A stretch of 64,000 bases of DNA from Allolobophora icterica (taxonomy: Eukaryota; Annelida; Clitellata; Crassiclitellata; Lumbricidae), in the NCBI GenBank assembly GCA_963556255.1, contig OY744616.1, positions 13,149,772-13,213,771 of the forward strand, written 5' to 3'. Made by a program: the position numbers and the translations under genes. The notes beneath the pieces are model-generated. The model had not been told where the DNA came from, made no database searches, and saw nothing but the letters and a program-made list of their open reading frames with translations. Shown here piece after piece: positions 13,486-25,400 of the stretch (positions are counted from its first letter, which is position 1; every line of letters begins with the position of its first letter).

Positions 13486-16400
13486 GTAAGCACCTCCCCA
13501 CATTGTGTGTCAATATCCCCTGTGCCATAGATGAATCAGACTGCATTACCGGGAGTGGTACTGACTTGCAAGATTTGGAACAACTTAAAAATCTGTTGCT
13601 CTACCATGGTTCGTTTGTTTTATCAACAGTCGACTGGGCCTGTGAAATCAGAAAACGTTATGGAGCTTTGGACAGAGCAGCTAAGCACTTTGATGGTGAA
13701 AGATGAACCACTGCTAAGCATTTCAACCAACACTGAGCAAAGTGCAGCAGAGAAAGAAAGTAGTCCCAGGAAAATGGGCATTAGGTATACCCCCAAGGGT
13801 AAAACACCAACTGCAAAGGCCAGAACTCCAAGTTACTCAGTGCACACTCCATTTCAGAAAGGCAAAGCAGCGAGTCCCGCTTTGAGGTCGTCTGCAAATG
13901 CCAAGGCCAAAACACCAACTGGTGTAAAACGAGGAACTCACACTCCTTCAGCTGGTCAGAGAAGTGCAACTTCCAGGACTGGTAACACTAGCACTGTGAC
14001 ACCTAGATCAAAGACACCAGTGTTCAGCAGTTCCTTGGCCAAGAGTAACAGCGCGTTGTTAGCCGACGAAATAGCTGAGCTGAAGTTGGCTTTGACAAAG
14101 CATAAAGATCAATCTCCAGCACGGACTTCTGTTCTGAAAACTCCAGTTGGAGCTGCACGCTTTCATAGTGCTACAGTGAAGGCAAAAACTCCAGCAGCAG
14201 GTGACAAAATAAAGACACCTTCTGTGACTCCAAGAGTCCGGAGTAACATTGCACCGACCCCAAAATCAAAGACTCTGATTTCAGCTTCCATTTTAAAGAC
14301 TCCAGTGGTGACTCCAGCTGCAAAAACTCCAGTCAGTATGAAATCAAAGGGTCTGGCAACCAAGACATCAAGTGTCCACAGGGTTAAAAAGATTATGACC
14401 CCATCACCAAGAGCTAAAGCGCAGAAACGGCGTTCTTCCAGCATCCCAAGCCCTGCAATTGAGATCATTAAGAGGCCTCCGTTGCGAAATACTGTGCCAC
14501 AAACTGACAGTCTAGATGCATCAGAAGAGGCTGTGGACTCTACCCTGGACAATTCATTGGAAGACAAAAAAACTTCAAATGAATCTGCATGTGTTGCTGG
14601 TGAGAAATCACATAGTCGAAATTTGTCTCCTGCTCAAACGTCGGGTCATCTAAAGACTGGAAGTCCAAAGATTAGTTCTCCAACTGGACCTTCAACTCGT
14701 CGAAAGTCACTGAGTCCAGTTACTCGGTCTGGCAGTTCTTTGACACGTAGTAAATCACATAGTCCGCGTCGGGGTCCAGCTAAGTCCTCACCTGAGAAAA
14801 TGTTGCAGAGTACTGAAATCCTGACAAAGAAGCGGCGTTCGTCCAGCTCATCAAATGCTGGAGATAATAAGGTTGCAAAAGACTCTCAACCACATCACAT
14901 TTCATCACCTGCTAACAATCTCATCCCATCACAAGATCTTGTGGAGGCTGTTGATTCCATTCTGGAGATTGCTCTTACGGACAAGGCTTCGGATGAAGCT
15001 GCATCTTCTGATGGAAAGTCACACACTCCAAAATTGACTCCTGCTGAAGGTCGTGCGCGTAGAAAGTCACGAAGTTCAAAGGTCGGTTCTCCAGGTGAAC
15101 CTCCAGCACGTGTGAAATCACAAAGCCCAAATGTTGAAGCTCACATTACAAAGACCACAAGGTCTCCTGGCAGTTCTTTGACACGTATTAAATCACAGAG
15201 TCCACATAGGGGCCCAGAAAAGTGTCATAGTCCATTCAGAGGTTCGGCAGAGAAACTGTCAGAGGGTGTTGAAACCCCAGTGCTGCACCGGCGATCTTCC
15301 ACCAGACCAAGCACTGGGGCGAAACAGTCTCAGCTGCGTGGAAAATCCCACAGTCCACTCAGGAGTTCAGCTGAGTCGTCAGCAGAGAATCTGTCACAGG
15401 GAGTTGAAACCCCAGTGTTGGCACGGCGATCTTCCAGCAGACCAAGTGTTGGGGCAAAACAGTCTCCGTTGCATGAAGTTTTGTCTCAAGCCAGTGGTCC
15501 AAATGTGCCACAAGTTCAAATGGAGGCTTTGCACTCAACTTCATTTGCGGATACTGCTTCAGATGAAATCTTTTCTCCCACCGATAAGAAGTTAAAAAGT
15601 CCAAAGTTGTCACCTGCTGAAGTTCGCAATCGTAGAAAGTTGGAAAGTTCTCTGACAACGTCTCCTGGTTCTTTGACACGTAGTAAACCACAAAGCCCTC
15701 TCGGGAGTTCAACTGAATTGTCAGCTCAGAAAAAGTCGCAGAGTTCACAAATGTCTCCAGTTGATGAAGACAAAACTAAAAGAAAATTACAAAGTGCACT
15801 CCAGTCTCCAACTGAAGTTTCTCACAGGATGTCACGACGTCTAACAACCTCCTCAACTCGGAGCAAATCACAGAGTCCGCTCAGGTCTCCAACAGAACCT
15901 TCAAATGGTTCTCCACCTGACTCTGTAACCGACAGTAAATCACAGAGTCCAAAAGGGTTCCCAGGCGAAACTTCTGCTCGCAGAAAGTCGCACTATCCTG
16001 AGGCTTCCAGCCCATCAAAGAATCAGGACAGCAGTCCTGCAGTCACAGATGAATGTTTTTTGGAGTCATACAAGCAGCAGTATGAAACTTCTGCGCGCAG
16101 AAAGTCCCAATATCCCGAGGCTTCCAGCCCACCACAGAATCAAGACAGCACTCCTGCAGTCACAGATGAATGTTTCTTAGAGTCATACGATCAGCAGTTC
16201 AGCCCTTTGATTCTTGAGATGGATGACCTGGATGAAAATAAAGACAGTCCTAAAAAGGTAGGTGCTGTAGACTTTGTTTATCATAACCTTTGCGAGATAG
16301 TGTGTCATCAAACAGTTTATGCAAACACTTTGATGTGCACTTTATCGTCATTTGATTCTCCATGCACTGTAATCAACCATCATCAGTAAGAATATCAGAT

Positions 16401-19400
16401 GACTTTCTGATATGTTGCCGTGGTTATTCTGGTATCATCTTATCTTATATGATTGTTTATAAAGCGCCTCTCACTATTATAGACTATTCAGAGGCGCTCC
16501 CAGCGTGACAGCCCCGAGGGAAAAGAAAGGTCTTTAGTCAGGTCCTTAGGCATGCTTAGTCCTTAGGCATGCTAGCTGACTGGTAAGGTAAATGATGGGT
16601 TTTAAGTAAGGGTTGATTATTTCTTGTGCATCTTTTACAGTTAAGGAATATCAGGCTTGTTAGAAGTGTTTCAGGACATTGGAGCTGAATGCAGATACAA
16701 CAGCGGTAGCAAACAGACTACCTACATTATGCTGAATCAGTTTTGTCATACATCCGAATCTCAGCTGACCTCTGAGATTAATGTATAATATCACTGGTTG
16801 AGTTTGGTTTACCTTTCAAAAAGTGCTGGATTCAGTTCCTGTTCTGCACTCAAAAAGTTAACTCTGTACTGTCAATAATCCTTTAACATTGGTTATCAAT
16901 TGTTTGCTAAGTAAAGTGAAAATTTGTTTTCTTGATGTTGTGCAGATTACCTCCATCAGTAGTCCAGCGCCAAAAGGAAGTAGCGACCCAGGCTCACTGA
17001 AGTCAGCTGTTGGGCGTTTGCGCCGCAAGTCGCAACCTCTCCTTGAAGAGTCAGAGGATGAGATTTTCAGCACCAAGTCAGCAGGAAAAGAAATTGGTAA
17101 AGACTGATTTTACTGCTTTAAAATGCTATGTGATCGTAGAATTCTGTTGTGTGCTGTTGTAGTAGACAGTATTGATCAAGACTTGCTATATGTTGCTGTT
17201 TGCTTACCAGGATCTCGTAATTATTTAATTTTCAGTTTTTAGAACAAATGACTTTCGTTGTGCATTTCGTCATCTCCGTAGTTGCTGTGTTTCAAAGTTC
17301 ATAGTACTCCTGAATACTTGTTAATGTTTTGTCAGTCACAGTAGCGTTCTGTTCTAAAGCATGAAGCAGCGTTTTTTCGGCTGCCTGTTTTCTTGTTTTT
17401 GTAGTGTGATGTTATGTGTTTTAGATACAACTTTAGAAGAATTTGACCAGACTTTTGGGGAACAGAGTTTTGTGTCACCATCTCAGGGAGTCAAACGACG
17501 TGGTAGTCCATTGAAAGGGCTTCCTTCCAAGAAGCGATGTGTGTCCTTTGGGCCAGATATGAGCCCAGAGCTGTTCGACCGAAGTCTTCCGGTGGCAACT
17601 CCCCTGAAGCGAGGTGCCACTCCACGGAGAACATCCACTTCCGTGGATCAGGTGGACATCCATTCAAAGCCTCTTCTGAAAAACCGTCGGTCCGTGCTTT
17701 CGACGGCTGCGGCCACTCTTCTAGAGGAGCCACTGGAAGCAAGGTCTGGAAAGTCTCCAAAAGACTTGAAGGTTATGGAAAAGCTTTCCAAAGGAGTCAG
17801 GCAGAATCCTGTACTAGAAAGTATGACTTTTGCTGCAACAGATTTGGAACCTTCTCAGCCAGTAATTACACCACTCAGGCGTCAGGCTAAACCACGCCGT
17901 GCCTCTGTTGTCGAAGAAGTTGTCTACCCGAAGTCCCTTCGAAAAAGCCGTCGTGCCACCCTTGCAACTCCTGGGGTGATTCCAGAGGCCCCATTGGAAG
18001 AAAATCCTGAAAAGTCACCGAAGAGTTCAAAGGTTCAAGCAAAGGAGGGTGCTGTGGTGGTGGTGGATGTGGCGCCTAGTGTGGATGCAGAAGTTTTGGC
18101 AGCTTCAGCAATACAAACGCCAATTTCATCCGTGGTCTCGCCGGTTATGGTTGGGTCACAGACTGGCTCACAGAACCGTAAAATCTTTACTTCAGGAACA
18201 GGCACAAAAAGGTTGTCAAGGGCACTGAAGACACCACCAGCTGCCGAAGTCGCAACCTCAAATGAGAACTCCCCGGCAGTGAAGACACCAGCCAGGAAAG
18301 AAAAGACACCAAAACTTCGCCAAAGCCTGCCACCAAGAAGTTCTCATCCATTGACCAATATGCAGAACTCAAGTATACTTCATCAGGAAATCGACCCATT
18401 TGCATTTGAGTCGAGTCCAGAATCAAGTCCGGCTAAGGTAACTCCAAAACCAACGGGCCAGAGCAAGAAGGTTGAGGTCAGTGCTGCAGTTTCAGAAGAT
18501 TTGGCCACAAGGTTTGTGTTAGAGTCTGGGAAAAAGAAATTACTATCCAAGTCTCAGGAAGATATCACCACACCTAATGTGTTAGAGTCTGGAAAAAAGA
18601 AATTACTATCCAAGTCTCAGGAAGATATCACCACACCTACTGTGTTAGAGTCTGGAAAAAAGAAATTACTATCCAAGTCTCAGGAAGATATCACCACACC
18701 TAAAGTCTCACTTGGTTTAACTGAGGCTAGATCGGTGACCTCTCTTGTCAAGAGTTCAAGATCTGTTGGAAGGAACTCGGCGAAGGATGTCGGTCTAGAA
18801 CAGGAACACGAGTTGTCAGAAACTCCCACAACGATCGTTATGGAAGAACTGAGATCAGCTGGAAGGCGCTCTTCAAAGGCTAAGCATGTAACTGAAGCAG
18901 TTTATGAAACTCCAGTTGAAACTACACCGAATATCCCCAGGTCGATTGGAAGGCGGTCCTCAAAGCCTATTACTGAAGCAGTTGATGAAACTCCAGCTGA
19001 AACTACACCGAATATCCCCAGGTCGACTGGAAGGCGGTCCTCAAAGCCTAAGCCTGTTACTGAAGCAGTTGATGAAACTCCAGCCGAAACTACACCAAAT
19101 ATCCCCAGGTCGACTGGAAGGCGGTCTTCAAAGCCTATTACTGAAGCAGTTGATGAAACTCCAGCTGAAACTACACCGAATATCCCCAGGTCGACTGGAA
19201 GGTGGTCTTCAAGGTTCCTTGAAGAAGAGCAGATTACTGAGCTGACACCTGTAGTGGACAAGTCGTCTAGCAGACGTTCAACAAGTTCTTCCAAGTTTTC
19301 TTCAGTCAAGACTGATGGGAAAGCCAGATCTGAGCAGGTCTTTGCATCAGAAGGAAAAAGGAGCAAATCTTGTGACAGTGCAGCAAAGAAGACCCCACGC

Positions 19401-22400
19401 AGCACAGGCAAGAGAGGACAGGTCACGTCTGAAGAAAATTCGAAAACTCCAGATGCCAAGATGATTGGTATATCATCTACTGGAAGTCCAGCTCTGCCAG
19501 CAGGTGATGGTATACCACCCCCAATAGAGCATATTACTGAGCTGACACCTGTAGTGGACAAGTCATCTAGCAGACGATCGGCAGGTTCTTCCAAGATTTC
19601 TTCAGCCAAGACTTATGGGAAAGCCACATCTGAGCAGGTCTTTGCATCAGAAGAAAAAAGGAGCAGATCTTGTGACAGTGCATCAAAGAAGACCCCACGC
19701 AGCACAGGCAAGAGAGGACAGGTCAAGTCTGAGGAAAATTCAAAAACTCCAGATGCCAAGATGATTGGTATATCATCTACTGGAAGTCCGGCTCTGCCAG
19801 CAGGTGATGGTATACCACCCCCAATAGAGCATATTACTGAGCTGACACCTGTAGTGGACAAGTCATCTAGCAGACGATCGGCAGGTTCTTCCAAGATTTC
19901 TTCAGCCAAGACTTATGGGAAAGCCACATCTGAGCAGGTCTTTGCATCAGAAGAAAAAAGGAGCAGATCTTGTGACAGTGCATCAAAGAAGACCCCACGC
20001 AGCACAGGCAAGAGAGGACAGGTCAAGTCTGAGGAAAATTCAAAAACTCCAGATGCCAAGATGATTGGTATATCATCTACTGGAAGTCCGGCTCTGCCAG
20101 CAGGTGATGGTATACCACCCCCAATAGAGCATATTACTGAGCTGACACCTGTAGTGGACAAGTCATCTAGCAGACGATCGGCAGGTTCTTCCAAGATTTC
20201 TTCAGCCAAGACTTATGGGAAAGCCACATCTGAGCAGGTCTTTGCATCAGAAGAAAAAAGGAGCAGATCTTGTGACAGTGCATCAAAGAAGACCCCTCGC
20301 AGCACAGGCAAGAGAGGACAAATCAAGTCTGAGGAAAATTTGAAAACTCCAGATGCCATAATGATAGGTAAATCATCTACCGGAAGTCCGGCTCTGCCAG
20401 CAGGTGATGGTATACCAACCCCAATACGACTTTCTGGAAGGAAGTCCTCCTCACCATTCAAACGTCCGTTTGGTTCTGAGCCGAGGAAGTTGCGCTTGAG
20501 TCAGATTGGCGAGCTGTTCAGACTGTCACCTGAGGACGCTAGAAGAGTGGGACGTGCCAGAAACATGGCTGGGCAGATGGTTTCAGAAAGAAACATTGAT
20601 CTATCTTCACTCAGCCCTTTAAAGTTTTATAAGTCGCCTGCAGTCGAGGCTTTGGCTGGAAAATGGTCGAAGGTTACCCCAGGTCGAGCGGTGGCATTAC
20701 GTGCTGTCTATGGAAAGTCAGCGGTCCTTCCGTTAGCTGAATTGCGGGTGTCGAGAAAGGCATCTGAAATTACAAGTGCAGACAGATCAGAAAAGGCTAA
20801 AGTGGCTGATGAAACTACTAAATCATTACCAGCTGAAAAGAGTTCTAGCAGCAAAGTCACGAAAAGAAAGAAGTCGACGATTCAAGTTGTCGCCAAGAAG
20901 AACATGGAAAAGAAAACTGGTTTTGCTGTTAAGAAGAAACAGACCAAAGTGCTCTTGCTGAAAAGGGTATAGTTTGCATTACTAGAATAAATTAACATGA
21001 TGTTTTATTATATAGTACTTTGTTAATAGTAAGTGTGGGTTGTAGTATATTTCTGGTCAATTTAGTTTTCTTGTTAACTTAGTTGGCTACTTTGTTAATT
21101 CCTTAGTTTGGGGTTAAAGTGATGATACAAGTATTTTTGCTCTTTGACTGATGTGGCGGTAAAACGAATATACCCATTTTAACATTTCATTAGAAATAAG
21201 ATTTAAAATAGTGAAGTGGCAACTAGACTGGAGCAAAGTTATACTAGCGAATTTATATCACTTCCATTTGGATTTCTGCTTGGAATGAATAGTGACTCTG
21301 ATTTAAATGGCAAATTTGGTGCTGCTTAACACTTCAACAATGAGCTTTCACTGAAGTGCTTGGAAAACTAATCCCTGTCACCATTGAAGGGTTAAGGAAA
21401 CTTTATTAGAATTTGTAGGGATTATTACTCTGCGTTGCAAGCAGTGATTCCAAAACCACTGCTTAGAGACATCTGCATTGCATAACTTTATATTAGTTTG
21501 AAAGATTGTGCCTTTGTGTTAAAGTTCTGGAAGATTATGTATTTGTGATGTTTCTAACTTGTAGCATGTTTAATTACAAGGTAGCAATGCATTTGGCATC
21601 TTATTCACTGGGATATTTCTTTTGAATACGGTTTTGGGTTGTAGTTAGTACACTGGACTATGATTTCAATGATGCAAGTTTAAACTGTGGCAGAACCTTA
21701 GACTTAAGTTCTTCTGAGTAGTTTTGTTTATGTTCGAGACATTACAGTGCTGCATAAATTGTCCATGATACAGTTGACCTAATTTCTAATGCATGAAAGA
21801 CCTGTTTGAAAAATAATAGTGCACTTTGATGTTAATCACTAGAATTACAAATATTAAGTAATTTTGAAATGTTTATAAAAACTGTTATACTAGTTAAATA
21901 TATTGCGTTAGTGTAATTTAATTGTATTTGCAATTTATGGAAACTGTATGTCATTTGCAGGTTGGAAGACGATCCGTAGGTCAAGTTGTAAAGAGGTTTC
22001 TTCCTGCTAGACAGAGAAATCAGCGGGCAAAGTCAGACAATGCTCAGATGGGCCGGAATTCCCTGCCGAACATTGCAGAAAATGATGTTTTGGAGGTTGG
22101 TTGAAACTCTTATACTTTGGAGCATAACTTAAGGACTGTGTTATTGAGATCTGTAATTTGCACAATTGCAGTTATGTTGCTATCACGTTTGACACTTTAA
22201 CGATGAGGTGCATTGTTTTCCCAGTCGATTTTAGTACACGCTTGTCGAAAAAGTGTTAATTTACAGCAATTCTTTATGCGATCATAATGCAAAACGTCCA
22301 ACTTGCAGGCATGTAATAAGTTGATTGTTATCTGTGGCTGTGCCTTTAAGTTTTGAGTGCACTTTTGCTTCTTTAACTGCAGGTATGCCATAGCTTAACG

Positions 22401-25400
22401 ATTTTTATGTGGGAATGTATCATGAAGGTGCAGGAACCCTAAAAAGCTTATGATGTCAGTACAGCCTAATGTCTTATTGGTTGCATCCCCAGATTCAGCC
22501 AGGTTTCTGTTTATATGTAGGATGTTCTGCACTTGCTCCCATTCCCACTGCCGATTGCCTACAGGGTCTCTGCACAGGTCAGGCATTGTGTGGAGGGACT
22601 TGACCCCTTATAACAATAGGAGCTTTGTTCGCCCTACTTGGGGGGTCTTGCGGCAATCTGCTCTTCGCTCGGCTGACCAGGCCGAGCTCTTGGTCCTGCT
22701 ACACATGGGCAGCCATTATACAGCGCCGTTCTTTTTCCGTTGCTGGCCCTGCAACCTGGAATGGCCTCCCTGATGTGCTCCACCTGATCCCTATGACTAA
22801 CCCTACCTTGTTCCTTACTAACTTTACTAATGCCATCATGATTAACATTTCTTTGCTTAAATGGTCATTAAAATGCATTACAGTTAAGGTCATTAGCTTA
22901 AAATGTGCTTTTGAAACTTCACATATTGTTTAGATTAAACTGAGAAACTTTTCTCTAGAATTAAATTGAATAGTAACGTTCTGGTTGAAGTAGAGATATA
23001 TGTCCAATCAATGACTTGCTAACTAAGTTGTAATTTGGTTGCAGGTCTCGTCTGAAAAAGCTCAAACCTTGGCTGAATCATCAAAGTCCCCATCATCTTA
23101 TTCTGTCCTGTTAACTCCAAATGGACCAGGTGAAATGTCCGTCTCACCTTGGTCATCATCACCTGTGCTGGCATCGAGTAGAAGACACAGGTCAGGTGAT
23201 AGAATGGCCATCGCTGATGATACCTCAAAAGGTCAGAGTTCTCCATCTTTTGCTGGACTGAAGAGACTTCTGGCTTCACCAGGAGAAGGAAATTCACCAA
23301 ATGTTAGTGGAAAGAACTCGCCTGTTAAGACGTCTCAGGTGGAATCTTCTCCTCAGCTTATTGGTGTTAAACAACTGGCAAAGTCACCTAAATCTGAGAA
23401 TTCACCTCAGTTGAGTGGTGTAAGGAAGTTGGTGAAGACACCAAAAGTCCAAAAATCTCCTAAGCTGATTGGAGTTAGAAACCTGGTAAAAACACCTAAA
23501 ACACAGAATTCACCTAAGTTGAGTGGTGTGAAGATACTGGTGAAGACTCCTAAAGTCCAGAAATCTCCTCAGCTGAGTGGTGTGAGGAAGTTGGTAAAAA
23601 CACCAAAAGTTCACAAATCTCCTAAGTTGATTGGAGTTAGGAATCTGGTAAAAACACCTAAAACGCAGAAGTCACCAAAGTTGATTGGTGTGAAAAATTT
23701 GGTAAAGACACCAAAAGTCCAGAAATCTCCTCAGCTGATTGGAATTAGAAATCTGGTAAAAACACCTAAAGTGCAGAAGTCGCCTAAGTTGAGTGGTCTG
23801 AGGATGTTGGTGAAGACACCAAAAGGCCAGAAATCTCCTCAGCTGAATGGCGTGAAGAAGTTGGTAAAGACACCAAAAGTCCAGAAATCTCCTCAGCTGA
23901 GTGGGGTGAGAAATCTTATGCGGACACCAAAAGTCCAGGAATCGCCTGACTTGACTGGAGTAAAGGCATTATTTAAATCTCCTATGCAACTGAGAACACC
24001 GCAATTGGATGGGCTGAAAGACTTGATATCCACTCCTAGAGTTCTCAGCTCTCCAGAGTTAAGTGGACTGAATGAATTGGTGCAAAGCCCAGCAACACGG
24101 AGTTCACTTCAGCCGAGTAGTATCCATAAGACAGTAAAGACTCCCAAAACACAGCAATCAGCTAAACGTGAAAGTATACGGAAATCACTGAAGACACCAA
24201 CGCATGAGCGTTCGCCGAGACTTGGTGGTGTTAAGGCATTGGCTAAGACACCAAAGATACGGCCAACACCAAAACTCAGTGGACTGAGGAACCTGGTGCG
24301 CACACCGAAGGAGAGTTTGTCGCCAGAGTTGGAAGGAGTTCGGGAACTCTTTCAAATTCCATCTGAGCAGCTGTCTGCCAGGGAGACTCGGGTTAAGAGC
24401 CCAGTCAAGAGTCCAGAGGTCACCAAGTCTTCTCAGTTTGTGGCAAAACTAAGTTCACCAAAAGCATCTGCTGTGAAGCAAAGCGCACGAAAAGCCAAAA
24501 GCACAGACAAGTCACTCAAATCCTCTGTCACTCCAGTTGTGACTGAACTGAAAGAACCTCAGGAGTTTGCTCTGGAAGATGTTACTCCAGTCAGGTCAGT
24601 GGGACGTTCCCAAAAACTCTCCAGTCGAGGCAAAAGCACAGACAAGTCGCTTAAATCCTCTGTCACTCCAATCGTTACTGAACTAAAAGAACCTCAGGAG
24701 ATTGCTCCTTTGGAAGATGTTACTCCAGTCAGGCCACTGGGACGTACCCGAACACTGGCCAGTCAAGCCAAAAGCACAGACAAGTCACTGAAATCCTCTG
24801 TCACTCCAATTGTTACTGAACCGAAAGAACCTCGGGAGTTTGCTCCTTTGGAAGATGTTACTCCAGTCAGGCCAATGGGACGTTCCCGAAAACAGGCCAG
24901 TCAAGCCAAAAGCACAGACAAGTCGCCTAAATCCTCAGTCACTCCGATCGTTACTGAACTGAAAGAACCTCAGGAGATTGCTCCTCTGCAAGATGTTACT
25001 CCAGTCAGGCCAGTGATACGTCCCCGAAAACTGGCCACTCGAGCAGGTGTGGAAAAGGTCAAGGACATTCCACAGCTGTCTGTGGAGAATGTTCATAATG
25101 ATGAGAATGTTGGTAAAGAAGAAAAAGCTGTTGCTGCTAAGACACGTAAGAGAAAGATTGCAGAGTCTGATGAGAAGCCAACTGCCCAGAAACGACGTGT
25201 AGCAGTAGAGATGGAGGACAGCACAAAAAATGATGGCAAGGAATTGCATAGTGCTGTCAAGAAAGGAAGAGGTTCAAAGAAGGTTGCTGCAGAAACATCA
25301 ACAGGGCCTGCTGAGGTTGAAGTCGCTGCATCTGTGTCAAACACTCGAGGTCGCTTGCAGAACGAAAAAGGCGAGGAGAGCTCTGCACTGCAAGGTGAGA

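Noticed and set aside
18902..20461. Minus-strand frames of 80-235 aa inside Ki-67 exon 6
   Set aside because: Antisense shadows of the repeated coding units; the plus strand carries the conserved domains and splice sites.
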